A stretch of 64,000 bases of DNA, taken from an uncultured Eubacteriales bacterium. GTDB lineage: Bacteria > Bacillota > Clostridia > Oscillospirales > CAG-272. Where the stretch lies: the NCBI GenBank assembly GCA_948467545.1, contig CAOKER010000005.1, forward strand, positions 87,733 through 151,732. Direction: 5' to 3'. Below, in pieces: positions 1 to 8,555 of the stretch (position 1 is the stretch's first letter; the number at the start of each line of letters is the position of its first letter). Below the pieces are notes generated by a model. The model did no database searches. It was not told the DNA's origin and saw only the letters and a list, made by a program, of their open reading frames with translations. Made by a program: the position numbers and the translations under genes.

Positions 1-133
1 TTATAACTGAAAGCAGGATTATATATTTATAATATATGCTCATTAATATAAAGAGTGTTTTGAGATAAAAATAGTATATTTATAATTGGTATATTATAAA
101 AAATTTAAAAAATAATTATTATAGAAATAATAC

Positions 134-161
134 TTGACTTTTTTATTAATAAATGTAATAA
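134..161 (+). promoter_or_regulatory. Weak candidate promoter for the lipoprotein gene
   Basis: TTGACT (134-139) is followed after 16 bases by TAATAA (156-161) in a very AT-rich stretch. Other -10-like hexamers (TAATAT, TATAAT) lie a few bases downstream at poorer spacing, so the exact -10 is uncertain. Apart from this the first 183 bases hold nothing I recognise. Confidence 0.35.
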
Positions 162-213
162 TATATAATAATAAAATAGAATTATGCCGATATACGGCAG
201 ATTGGAGATTTTA

Positions 214-1860
214 ATGAAAAAAAGATTATTTTCTATTCTTATATCTTTAGCTATGTGTTTGACGTTTACGCTGACCGCCTGTGACAAGATCGGTGTAAAA
301 TCTGTTGAAAGGGACCCGACCGAACAGGTTATGGTGTCGTCCGCGGATACTGTTAAAAGAGCCGCAAATACGGTTTCTCCTTTACATTCCATTTCTAAAG
401 CATTGGAGAAGGGAAGGTTTACCGTTAGTGCCGGCGATTCGGAAATCGGGGATTTATTTTCGGGGGATTTCTATATTGACGGTCAGAATTTTACCGCGGC
501 TTCTTATTTTAAGTTTGGTTTAGGAGAAACAGGTACGGCTGATCTTACTTTATACGGAGACAAGGAAGGTTTTATTGTAGGATCGGATTCGATACTCGGA
601 GGAAATTACGGTATTGATTTTCAGACGCTGAGAAGTGATTTGGAGGCTTCCGGCATATGGGATATGCTTGGCATGGACAGCAGTGAATTTATGGATACCT
701 GGGGTGAGTTTGCAGACGCTCTTACTGAATTATATAAAGATGCCGATTCCACTGTAAAATCTCTTGAGGATTTAATTAACAGCATAATAGACGATGTTAA
801 GAATATTCTCAATGAAACCTCTCCTGCTGTAAAAAAAGATATGATCGACATTTTCGGAGAATCCGTGAGCGCAATTACGGTTACATATAATATTACCGAG
901 CAAACCGTGGGCGATATTATTACGGCAGTTTGCGATTGCTATGAAGAATTTCTTTCGACTGACGGTTTAGGAGAGTATTATAGAACCTATATATCTGCTA
1001 TTCTTTCTGCATCCGATGCGGACGTTACAATCGAAAGTGCTTTTGACGAGATGCGCGGCGGAATAGCCGAAGCGATCGAGAATATTTCATTCAACGGCAC
1101 GGTTTGCTTTGCTCTGAATCCTAAGACGGCGGATATTATGAATATCAATCTGAATGCTGCCGAAACAGACGAGTTTGATACGCAGACTGAATATATAGCA
1201 AATGTTACGCTTGGAAAATCTCCCGATAAATCGGAGGAATATGTTATAGACCTTTCCGAGACGGGCGATGCGGAGACTGTGACATCCGTGATAAAAATAA
1301 AGCGTACTGATGATGAAAACGGGGAATTTTCACGTATAATCACAGTAAATACAAATGACGGTCAAACCGGAGATATTGTTCATGAGTACGGTTTTGTACT
1401 TAATCGTGGTGACAATACTTATAGGCTGTATGCATCAGGAGACGGATCTGAAACAGAAATCAACGGAACTATGACGTATTCCGAAACGGAAATTGATATG
1501 ACTGTCGATGGCTTTAAAAAGGACGGAGAGGTTTCTGAACTGCCGAAGATAAAGCTTGAGGTTCGTGCGGGAGAGGATATTTCCGCAAAGCCGGAGTCTG
1601 TAAATATTTTAACCCTTGATTCAGAGGGACTGCAGACGCTCATTTCAAAAATATACATGAATATAGCGCCTTATTTTCCGCAAAGTGATTATACGGGTGC
1701 TGATTATGATGACAATGATTTGTCTGATTTGTACTCGGAGGAAGGAGAATTTCAGGCTATTATCAACTTTTCGGAAACGTATGATTACGACGGGGACGGT
1801 GACTGCGGAGATGAAGATGACTATACCGCATGGGAGATTTTAAATTCTTATTTTGTCTGA
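214..1860 (+). CDS. Secreted lipoprotein of unknown function
   Basis: A 548-residue protein with a basic MKKR start, a hydrophobic core and the lipobox L-T-A-C (Cys23), so it should be exported, lipidated and anchored outside the membrane. The ATG at 214 is chosen over the in-frame ATG at 184 because GGAG lies 6 bases upstream and the lipoprotein signal begins there. I do not recognise a domain in the body, which is rich in Asp, Glu, Ser and Thr. The last 60 residues are strongly acidic and include DYDGDGDCGDED, which resembles a calcium-binding DxDxDG loop; that is inference. It is monocistronic: a hairpin terminator follows directly. It could be a substrate-binding or surface-scaffold lipoprotein, but nothing here decides. 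Confidence 0.8.
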   Translation: MKKRLFSILISLAMCLTFTLTACDKIGVKSVERDPTEQVMVSSADTVKRAANTVSPLHSISKALEKGRFTVSAGDSEIGDLFSGDFYIDGQNFTAASYFKFGLGETGTADLTLYGDKEGFIVGSDSILGGNYGIDFQTLRSDLEASGIWDMLGMDSSEFMDTWGEFADALTELYKDADSTVKSLEDLINSIIDDVKNILNETSPAVKKDMIDIFGESVSAITVTYNITEQTVGDIITAVCDCYEEFLSTDGLGEYYRTYISAILSASDADVTIESAFDEMRGGIAEAIENISFNGTVCFALNPKTADIMNINLNAAETDEFDTQTEYIANVTLGKSPDKSEEYVIDLSETGDAETVTSVIKIKRTDDENGEFSRIITVNTNDGQTGDIVHEYGFVLNRGDNTYRLYASGDGSETEINGTMTYSETEIDMTVDGFKKDGEVSELPKIKLEVRAGEDISAKPESVNILTLDSEGLQTLISKIYMNIAPYFPQSDYTGADYDDNDLSDLYSEEGEFQAIINFSETYDYDGDGDCGDEDDYTAWEILNSYFV

Positions 1861-1871
1861 TTGGAAATGTT

Positions 1872-1910
1872 AAAATACTCTGGGGGAGTTTTTCCTTCAG
1901 AGTATTTTTT
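1872..1910 (+). terminator. Intrinsic terminator after the lipoprotein gene
   Basis: An 11-bp stem AAAATACTCTG / CAGAGTATTTT (1872-1882 with 1898-1908) is followed by a run of T, 12 bases after the stop codon. Confidence 0.85.
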
Positions 1911-2056
1911 TCATTATTTTTTGCGGGGATACTTTAATGTCGGGATTTTTTGTGCTATTATCCGAGTGAAAGATTAGAGCAAATTTCTGTTTTATAAATT
2001 TATTTTGCAGAATTGAGCTTCTTAATTTTTGCTTATTGATAAAACGGAGGGAATAT

Positions 2057-4318
2057 ATGAACAGCTCGATTTATAGGATAAACCTTGACATTCATGATGT
2101 AAGACCGCAGGCGTCGGTTCGGATAACCCAAAATGATACGGCTCGGCGAATTATCATATCTCTTTCTGACGGAGGAGTGCCGTACATAATCGCGGATGAT
2201 TGCTATGCTGTCTTTACTGCCGCGAAACCGGACGGGACAGTGCTTTACAATGATACTGTCATAGTGCAGAACAGCAGAATTCAGTATGACATTACGGCAC
2301 AGACTGTGGCTGCGGCGGGAACGGTGGATTGTCAGATTCGTATTTACGGTACAGACGGAACGCTTATTACATCGCCGTGCTTTACAATTCTTGTGACAGG
2401 CCGCGTCTTTGACGACAGTATAGCCGAGGGGACAGATCAATTTACGGCGCTTGACGAGCTTGTTGTCAGTACCGCATCGCTGCAAAGCGTAACAATGTCT
2501 TCAATAAACGATGCAAAATTAGCTGCGTCATTGGCAAATACGGTGGCTCGTGAAGCGAATTCTGCAGTATCAAAAGCAAACACATCGGCGTCTAACGCTG
2601 AAAGTGCCGTAGAGAGAGCCAATAACGCCGCGTCTGCCGCTAATTCGGCCGCTTCTTTAGCAAATGCTGCGACAGGAAACGCAAATACGGCTGCGCTGTC
2701 GGCTAATTCGGCTGCATATGCGGCAAACACGTCTGCAGAAAATGCAGATGCAAAATCAGAGCTTGCGGAAGCTGCCGCGGGAAACGCCGATACTGCCGCC
2801 GCTGAAGCCCGCGGAATGTTTGATTCATTTCTTGAAATCGGTTCTTCTCTGAATATCTTTGATGTTGATAGTATTACAAGAGAAATTTTTGTTTACGAGG
2901 GACAGGAAAGTCCGAATTCGGTATATTTTGCTACCGGTTATATGAAATGCAATGGAGGGGATACTCTTCATGTGCAGTTTAAAACATCTCTCGGTGTCAG
3001 AGTGGATCTTGCGGAATACACATCCTTTGCAGAGATACGGTATATGGAGGCTTATGACGAAAATAAAGTATATATAGCAGGCAGCAATGTGGGAAATCAG
3101 AGAACGTATACGGTGCCGGACGGCGCTTCTTACGTAAGATTTACCTTTTATCTCGGATTTTTGTCCGGTGCGAGCGATATTATGATATTTCCTTCTTCAG
3201 ATACATCTATTGTACCGTATAAAGCATATGATGAAAAAAATATTTGTGTTAAAAAAAGCTGCCTGCCCGTAATGGAGGTTAAAGCCTTTCTTCCTGATGA
3301 GTTTTGTGTTGCCGCGGGGAGGACTGTTGAAATCTATAACAGCCAGGTTTGTCCGGACGCCGCAAACTATCATTTTAAGTGGAAGTGCCAAATCGGCAGG
3401 GCATTGCGGCGGAAGTTCAGTGTTACGGGTACGGCAGATAATATCGGTACGTATACCCTTGAGCTTGAAATTTATGACAGTGAGAACATCATGCGCTGGA
3501 ACGGTTCGTCAGCTCTTAAAATTGTTCCTGTCCTTTCGCCGGAATACAAAATTGTACCGATCGGAGACAGTCTTACGAACATAAAGAAGTGGTTGCCCGA
3601 AGTTATGAATCTGTCCGATAATAAAGTAAGCTTTGCGGGGACAAGGGCTTTTAGTCTCAAGGACTCAGAAGATTCGGTGCGTACAGGATTTCATGAGGGA
3701 AGAAGCGGGTGGACTGCGGCAAGATATAATCAGAGCGGTGATACGGTTCCCGATGAAAATAATTATAAATATGCAAATCCGTTCTATAATCCGGCAGTCG
3801 GACATTTCGACTGGAATTTTTATGTGACTAATTCTCTTGGCGGAGTTTCGCCTGACGGGGTTCAGCTGTTTCTTGGAACAAATGGAATCTCACTGGATCC
3901 GGAGGAAAATGCATCTGCCATTAAAACTATTGTCGATTATATAAGGCAGGATGATGCGGACATACATATATATGTCGTGTTTATACCGTATAGGGCAAAT
4001 CAAAATGGAATTGGTTCTCAAACTGCGTCAGACGGATTTACTGCCTTAAATTCGGGTGTCTGTAAATATGAAGAGGACATGAAAGTATTTAATCTTATGG
4101 TACGGCTTAACACACTTTTAAAGGACTATCAAAAGCTGTTTTTTATTCCGCTTTCGCTATGCCATGACAGTGAAAATAATTACGGTTCGGTTGCGGTTCC
4201 GGTGAATCCGCGCTCATCACAAACCGAGATTTTTCCGTCGGAATCCGTTCATCCTCAGGCAGAGGGATATTATCAGTTTGCGGATGTCATTTTCAGCACT
4301 TACTCGGCTCATGCTTAA
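2057..4318 (+). CDS. Orphan BppU-type N-domain / Ala-rich coil / SGNH esterase protein
   Basis: A 753-residue protein in three parts. Residues 1-130 resemble the N-terminal domain of phage baseplate upper proteins (BppU family), including the QNDTARRI and FTAAKPDGTV segments. Residues about 150-260 are an Ala/Asn/Ser heptad-like coil of the type that trimerises tail fibres. After a beta-rich part comes an SGNH/GDSL hydrolase domain with GDS (Ser505), G-T-N (607-609) and the late His732 in SVHPQ, so an active carbohydrate or polysaccharide esterase is likely. The ATG at 2057 follows ACGGAGGG at good spacing. There are no tail, capsid or lysis genes around it, and no signal peptide is visible. 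It may be a domesticated tail-fibre gene, a prophage remnant or part of a contractile particle encoded elsewhere. The domain assignment is from sequence pattern only. Confidence 0.75.
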   Translation: MNSSIYRINLDIHDVRPQASVRITQNDTARRIIISLSDGGVPYIIADDCYAVFTAAKPDGTVLYNDTVIVQNSRIQYDITAQTVAAAGTVDCQIRIYGTDGTLITSPCFTILVTGRVFDDSIAEGTDQFTALDELVVSTASLQSVTMSSINDAKLAASLANTVAREANSAVSKANTSASNAESAVERANNAASAANSAASLANAATGNANTAALSANSAAYAANTSAENADAKSELAEAAAGNADTAAAEARGMFDSFLEIGSSLNIFDVDSITREIFVYEGQESPNSVYFATGYMKCNGGDTLHVQFKTSLGVRVDLAEYTSFAEIRYMEAYDENKVYIAGSNVGNQRTYTVPDGASYVRFTFYLGFLSGASDIMIFPSSDTSIVPYKAYDEKNICVKKSCLPVMEVKAFLPDEFCVAAGRTVEIYNSQVCPDAANYHFKWKCQIGRALRRKFSVTGTADNIGTYTLELEIYDSENIMRWNGSSALKIVPVLSPEYKIVPIGDSLTNIKKWLPEVMNLSDNKVSFAGTRAFSLKDSEDSVRTGFHEGRSGWTAARYNQSGDTVPDENNYKYANPFYNPAVGHFDWNFYVTNSLGGVSPDGVQLFLGTNGISLDPEENASAIKTIVDYIRQDDADIHIYVVFIPYRANQNGIGSQTASDGFTALNSGVCKYEEDMKVFNLMVRLNTLLKDYQKLFFIPLSLCHDSENNYGSVAVPVNPRSSQTEIFPSESVHPQAEGYYQFADVIFSTYSAHA

Positions 4319-4346
4319 GATTATTAATATATAAGCGTGAACTTTT

Positions 4347-4374
4347 GACCGGCTTAACTGTCGGTCATTTTTTA
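4347..4374 (+). terminator. Intrinsic terminator after the SGNH protein gene
   Basis: The stem TGACCG / CGGTCA (4347-4352 with 4363-4368) is followed by a run of six T. Confidence 0.75.
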
Positions 4375-4423
4375 TATACGAATACGGTAATAAAAGAAAA
4401 ACAATAATACTGTAAAATAAATA

Positions 4424-4452
4424 TTGACAAATTTATAATTATGTGGTAATAT
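4424..4452 (+). promoter_or_regulatory. Strong sigma-A-type promoter upstream of the ABC pair
   Basis: TTGACA (4424-4429), 17-base spacer, TAATAT (4447-4452). It drives the short leader ORF and probably, by read-through of the following terminator, the two ABC genes. The rest of the 428-base gap (4319-4746) holds the previous gene's terminator, a 16-codon ORF and a second terminator; I see nothing more between 4613 and 4740. Confidence 0.8.
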
Positions 4453-4516
4453 TAACTTATAAGCTGATGTCCCATAAGAAAATATAGTACACAAATGTTA
4501 GAATTGAGGCAGTGTT

Positions 4517-4567
4517 ATGAAATACTATTGTAAATTACAGGGATTAAAATTAAGATTTGAATTATAG
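4517..4567 (+). CDS. Candidate 16-residue leader peptide
   Basis: A short ORF, MKYYCKLQGLKLRFEL, with TGAGG seven bases before its ATG, lies 65 bases downstream of a strong promoter and ends directly at the 5' arm of a terminator hairpin. Promoter, short ORF with its own ribosome site, terminator and then a two-gene ABC exporter is the arrangement known for the B. subtilis bmrB-bmrCD operon, where a leader peptide controls read-through. By that analogy it may be a regulatory leader. An exported signalling peptide carried by the adjacent transporters is the other possibility. I see no convincing antiterminator partner, so both are inference. Confidence 0.45.
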   Translation: MKYYCKLQGLKLRFEL

Positions 4568-4568
4568 A

Positions 4569-4612
4569 ACTATAGGTGTAGCAGCTCAGCTATGCCTACA
4601 GTTTTTGTTTTT
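4569..4612 (+). terminator. Terminator or attenuator between the leader ORF and the ABC genes
   Basis: A 14-bp stem with one mismatch and two G-T pairs (4569-4582 with 4589-4602), a six-base loop, then TTTTTGTTTTT. It begins two bases after the leader ORF stop and lies 135 bases before the first ABC gene, so it either ends a separate small RNA or attenuates the operon. Confidence 0.8.
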
Positions 4613-4746
4613 ATGTCGAAAAAAGTCTTATTTTATCAAAAACAAATCGGATACGGTTATTGAGTTTATCTGTATAAAGAATAGGTGCAAAAAATCAAGG
4701 CCGTGAGAATGAATATAAATATATAAACAAAGGAAAGGACAGCAGT

Positions 4747-6546
4747 ATGAAGAAAAAAGAAAAGGATCCGCAGATACATATGTTTGCAAATTATTGTGCC
4801 GCGTTTAAGCTTATGCTTAAGCTTTTTCCCGAAAAATTTGCAGGTACTTTATTTCTGACGATTTTCGGAAATGTAATCAACTTTTTTTCATTTACCTATA
4901 TTCTCAGCTTTGTTGTAAACGGTTTGCAGACCGGGAGACGGATTTCGGTACTTATGGCGTATGTGGTCGGAATGATGATTCTGCAGATAATAATTTCAAC
5001 GCTTGAAAATGTTTTTTATACGTATATACTTCCGATTTTGGATCAAAAATGCAGTTTAAGAGTAAACCGAATGCTGTATAAAAAATCTGTGGAGGCCGAT
5101 ATTTCCAATTACGAAAGCCCGGAGATGTATGCTTTGTTCGGCAGAGCCGTATCGGGAGGCGTGGGCTCTATCGAATGGGTATTTTGGTCGATTTCAAATA
5201 TTGTGGGAATGATAATCAATCTCAGTCTTTCCTCGTGGCTCACCTTAACGATCGATCCGTTTTTGTTTATATTCGCGGTTCTGCCCATATTTTTTAATCT
5301 GCTCAGAAAGAAAATTTCAAAGAAGAAACGCGAATTTGACGTCGAGAGTTCGGAAATTACACGTAAGAGAGATTATACGCAGCGCGTATTTTATCAAAAT
5401 GAATTTGCAAAGGAGCTTCGCCTCACAAACATTCACCGTGTTATGCTTCGGCGCTTTAGAGAGGCCATTTCGGAATATCTGCATCTTGTTCGTACAAAGG
5501 GAATGAAGCTTGCTCTTATGCAGTTTGTGATAACATTTGGCACGAATATACTCTCTATTATCGGCGCTCAAATTTATACGGTATACCGGGCACTGGTATC
5601 AAATACTGTAATGATTGGGGACTGCCTTGTTGTTTTGAATACTATTTCATCAATATCCTACAATATTCAGTATATCGGAAGTCAGGTGTCATATATTCAC
5701 AATATATGCTACAGTTTTCAGGATTACCGCAATTTTATGTGGCGTGAAGAGAAGATCGGAGCAAACGAAGACGGAGAGAAAGCCTGTGCCGGAGATATTG
5801 AATTGCGCGGGGTTACTTTTCGGTATCTCGGCGCGGACGATGATACTCTCCGTGATTTGAATATGACAATAAAACAGGGTGAAAAAATAGCAATTGTTGG
5901 TTTTAACGGAGCAGGAAAAACAACCCTTGTAAAGCTTCTTATGCGTCTGTATGATCCCTGTTCAGGGGGGATTTTTTTGAACGGAAAGGATATAAGGGAG
6001 TATAATCTGGAAAGCTATCGGGACAGTCTCGGCGTAGTTTTTCAGGATTACAAGCAATTTGCTCTCTCGGTAGCTGAGAATGTTCTCGGTCGTCCGATGA
6101 GAGAGGGAGACGAGGCGACGGTGGAGGATTGTCTTCGCCGGGCCGGAATTTGGGATAAAATATCGGCTCTTCCCGCAGGAATAAACACACGGATGACACG
6201 CGAGTTTGACGATGACGGCCTAATTCTTTCCGGAGGGGAGTCTCAAAAGCTTGCAATTGCTTCGGTATATGCGAGAAACAGCTCTGTTGTAATATTGGAC
6301 GAGCCTTCGTCGGCGCTTGATCCGATTGCTGAGCATGAAATGTATAAGCAGATGTATCGGGCATGCGAAGGAAAAACGATGATTTTTATTTCGCATCGTC
6401 TGTCATCTGCTGTCGATGCAGACAGAATATTCTTAATTGAGGACGGCAGAATCAAGGAGTCGGGCTCCCACTCTGAGCTTATGCGGCTGAACGGAAGCTA
6501 TGCGGAAATGTTTAAAGCTCAGGCGGAGAGCTATACGGATGCATAA
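4747..6546 (+). CDS. ABC exporter half-transporter A (membrane domain fused to ATPase)
   Basis: A 599-residue type I exporter half-molecule. Residues about 20-310 hold the transmembrane segments. The ATPase domain has Walker A GFNGAGKTT, Q-loop VFQDY, signature LSGGESQK, Walker B VVILDEP with the catalytic Glu, and the H-loop SHR. GAAAGG lies eight bases before the ATG. It is 34 bases upstream of a second, related half-transporter, so the two should form a heterodimer in the cytoplasmic membrane. Neither ATP site looks degenerate. The substrate is unknown: drug, lipid or peptide export are all possible. The leader peptide and terminator upstream suggest inducible expression by read-through. 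Confidence 0.9.
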   Translation: MKKKEKDPQIHMFANYCAAFKLMLKLFPEKFAGTLFLTIFGNVINFFSFTYILSFVVNGLQTGRRISVLMAYVVGMMILQIIISTLENVFYTYILPILDQKCSLRVNRMLYKKSVEADISNYESPEMYALFGRAVSGGVGSIEWVFWSISNIVGMIINLSLSSWLTLTIDPFLFIFAVLPIFFNLLRKKISKKKREFDVESSEITRKRDYTQRVFYQNEFAKELRLTNIHRVMLRRFREAISEYLHLVRTKGMKLALMQFVITFGTNILSIIGAQIYTVYRALVSNTVMIGDCLVVLNTISSISYNIQYIGSQVSYIHNICYSFQDYRNFMWREEKIGANEDGEKACAGDIELRGVTFRYLGADDDTLRDLNMTIKQGEKIAIVGFNGAGKTTLVKLLMRLYDPCSGGIFLNGKDIREYNLESYRDSLGVVFQDYKQFALSVAENVLGRPMREGDEATVEDCLRRAGIWDKISALPAGINTRMTREFDDDGLILSGGESQKLAIASVYARNSSVVILDEPSSALDPIAEHEMYKQMYRACEGKTMIFISHRLSSAVDADRIFLIEDGRIKESGSHSELMRLNGSYAEMFKAQAESYTDA

Positions 6547-6580
6547 TTGATATGAATTTTACAAAACGCTGAAAGGAGCT

Positions 6581-8401
6581 ATGGAGCGAATGGAAAAGGC
6601 AAAAAAGCCTCGTAAAAATATGAAAAGCACAGTAACCTCGTGGTTAAAAATTCTCGACAATAATATATATTCTTTCCGATATATGTGGCGCAATTCCAAA
6701 GGAACGTTTCTTATTTCCGTTGTAAACGCGCTTGTAAACGGTTTGATGAATCCCGTGGTTCTCCTATTGAACAGCCGTCTATATACATTGCTTGGAGAGC
6801 AACCGTTTTTTGCGGACGCGCTTTTTGTGATTCTGAGCATAGCGGGAGCTCAGATTCTTCAATGGCTGTGGAACCTTATTTTTTCCAATTATCTCTGGCC
6901 CGGTTTTTCCCAGAGAATGCATCAGACTGTACAGGTTGACCTTTTTAAAAAGGTGCGTACTTTGGAGCTATCAAAGTATGATGATCCGGATTTTTACAAT
7001 AATTTCATTCTTGCAATGCAGTATGCGGATACATATGCGGCGGGTACAGTCGGAAATTTTACAAGTCTTATTCAGTATTTTCTGAATTTTTCCGCAACGC
7101 TTGCGCTTCTTGTATATATAGATTTCGGAACGATGTCGCTTCTTTTGGCAAGCGCTGTTATTTCGATGATTATAAGTGCAAGGCGAAAAAAGGTTGATTT
7201 TGCCATGCGTGACGCACACGCGCCTGTAATAAGACGGGGACAGTATATAAACAAGATATTTATGCTTCCGGATTATGCGAAAGAGCTTCGTCTTTCGCAG
7301 GTGTCGGACTGCATAAACCGTGAATACGAGATTTTTATAAGGGATCATATTAACGTCACAAAAAAATACGGAAGGCATCAGATAGGGCTTGACTTTCTTA
7401 ATGAGCTTAATTCAACAGGCACATATATGGCGGTGATTGCTCTGACTATTTACAAGCTTACTCTCGGCGCCGTTACGCTCGGGGGATTTACCGTTATAAT
7501 CAACGCAAATTGGTCATTCAGACGCAGTTTGGTTTCCTTTGCGGATACGATATCAAATTTGCCGCAGCAAAGCGAGCAGATTGCGAAAGTTCGCCGCTTT
7601 ATGGAATATGAGCCGGAGGGACGCGGCGGCACGCTTGAGGCGCCGGTTTTTGAGTCGATGGAATTAAAAAACGTCTGCTTTGGATATAAGCCGGATACGG
7701 AGATACTGCATAATGTTTCCATAAAGCTCCGTCGGGGAGAAAAAATTGCGGTTGTCGGCTATAACGGAGCAGGTAAATCGACTCTGATCAAGCTTCTGAT
7801 GCATCTGTATGAACCTCAGAGCGGTACGATATTTATGAATGATGTTGATATACGTGAATACGATACAGACAGCTATCGCGGCAGAATCGGAGCGGTATTT
7901 CAGGATTTCCGTATTTTTGCTGCGACGATTGCCGAGAACGTGCTTGGAGACGAATTTACCGAGGATGACCGTGAAAGGGTGCTTGACGCACTTCACCGCG
8001 CCACGTTTGACGGAAAGCTTGCAGAACTTGAACAGGGAGTAGATACGATGCTTACGCGTGAATTCGACGAAAAGGGTACGAATATTTCCGGCGGAGAAGC
8101 GCAGAAGATTGCAATTGCAAGGGTTTTTGCAAGACCGTATGATATTATAATTATGGATGAACCGTCCGCTTCGCTTGATCCCATGGCTGAGTATGCACTT
8201 AATAAGCAGATTTCGGCATTTGCGGAGGACAAGACGGTTATATTTATTTCGCACCGTCTTTCGACAACGCGCCATGCCGACAGAATTTACATGTTTGAGG
8301 ACGGAAGAATTGTTGAGGAGGGCTCTCACGCCGAGCTTATGAAGCTCGGTGGAAGATATGCGGAGATGTTTACAGTACAGGCTGAAAACTATATCAAATA
8401 G
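6581..8401 (+). CDS. ABC exporter half-transporter B (membrane domain fused to ATPase)
   Basis: A 606-residue paralogue and probable heterodimer partner of the preceding gene. The N-terminal half is a six-segment membrane domain after a basic, Lys-rich start. The ATPase domain has Walker A GYNGAGKST, Q-loop VFQDF, signature ISGGEAQK, Walker B IIIMDEP and H-loop SHR. The start is uncertain: AAAGGAG ends only two bases before the ATG at 6581 and eleven before the ATG at 6590. The last four codons and the stop are the first unit of a 17-base tandem repeat that continues downstream, so the C-terminus may be length-variable between strains. Confidence 0.9.
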   Translation: MERMEKAKKPRKNMKSTVTSWLKILDNNIYSFRYMWRNSKGTFLISVVNALVNGLMNPVVLLLNSRLYTLLGEQPFFADALFVILSIAGAQILQWLWNLIFSNYLWPGFSQRMHQTVQVDLFKKVRTLELSKYDDPDFYNNFILAMQYADTYAAGTVGNFTSLIQYFLNFSATLALLVYIDFGTMSLLLASAVISMIISARRKKVDFAMRDAHAPVIRRGQYINKIFMLPDYAKELRLSQVSDCINREYEIFIRDHINVTKKYGRHQIGLDFLNELNSTGTYMAVIALTIYKLTLGAVTLGGFTVIINANWSFRRSLVSFADTISNLPQQSEQIAKVRRFMEYEPEGRGGTLEAPVFESMELKNVCFGYKPDTEILHNVSIKLRRGEKIAVVGYNGAGKSTLIKLLMHLYEPQSGTIFMNDVDIREYDTDSYRGRIGAVFQDFRIFAATIAENVLGDEFTEDDRERVLDALHRATFDGKLAELEQGVDTMLTREFDEKGTNISGGEAQKIAIARVFARPYDIIIMDEPSASLDPMAEYALNKQISAFAEDKTVIFISHRLSTTRHADRIYMFEDGRIVEEGSHAELMKLGGRYAEMFTVQAENYIK

Positions 8402-8445
8402 AGGCCGTTATCAAATAGAGACTGTTATCAAATAATAGAGACCGT
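8392..8445 (+). repeat. Tandem repeat of about 17 bp spanning a stop codon
   Basis: Three direct copies beginning TATCAAATA (8392-8408, 8409-8425, 8426-8445). The first contains the stop codon of the upstream ABC gene, and the third carries three extra bases. Confidence 0.85.
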
Positions 8446-8459
8446 TAGTATGCTCAAGC

Positions 8460-8488
8460 TTGCAAATAGTAATATATTATGGTAGAAT
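8460..8488 (+). promoter_or_regulatory. Candidate promoter for the LysR gene
   Basis: TTGCAA (8460-8465), 17-base spacer, TAGAAT (8483-8488), about 70 bases upstream of the LysR start. Confidence 0.6.
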
Positions 8489-8555
8489 ATATCAAAATAA
8501 TCTATGTGGGTGTTTTTGCTCATGTTTTAATGTAACGAAAGGTACAGCCATAAAT

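Noticed and set aside
2437..2730. Minus-strand ORF opposite the Ala-rich coil
   Set aside because: It is an Ala-rich shadow of the repetitive coding strand with no ribosome site.
2057..4318. Prophage region around the baseplate-type gene
   Set aside because: No integrase, structural, lysis or replication phage genes and no attachment repeats were found nearby.
8460..8555. Longer LysR start at 8460 or an AUA start at 8550
   Set aside because: The extension is Cys-rich and lies over the promoter. AUA at 8550 is seven bases after GAAAGG, but the ATG at 8556 with a 13-base gap fits the pattern of several other genes here.
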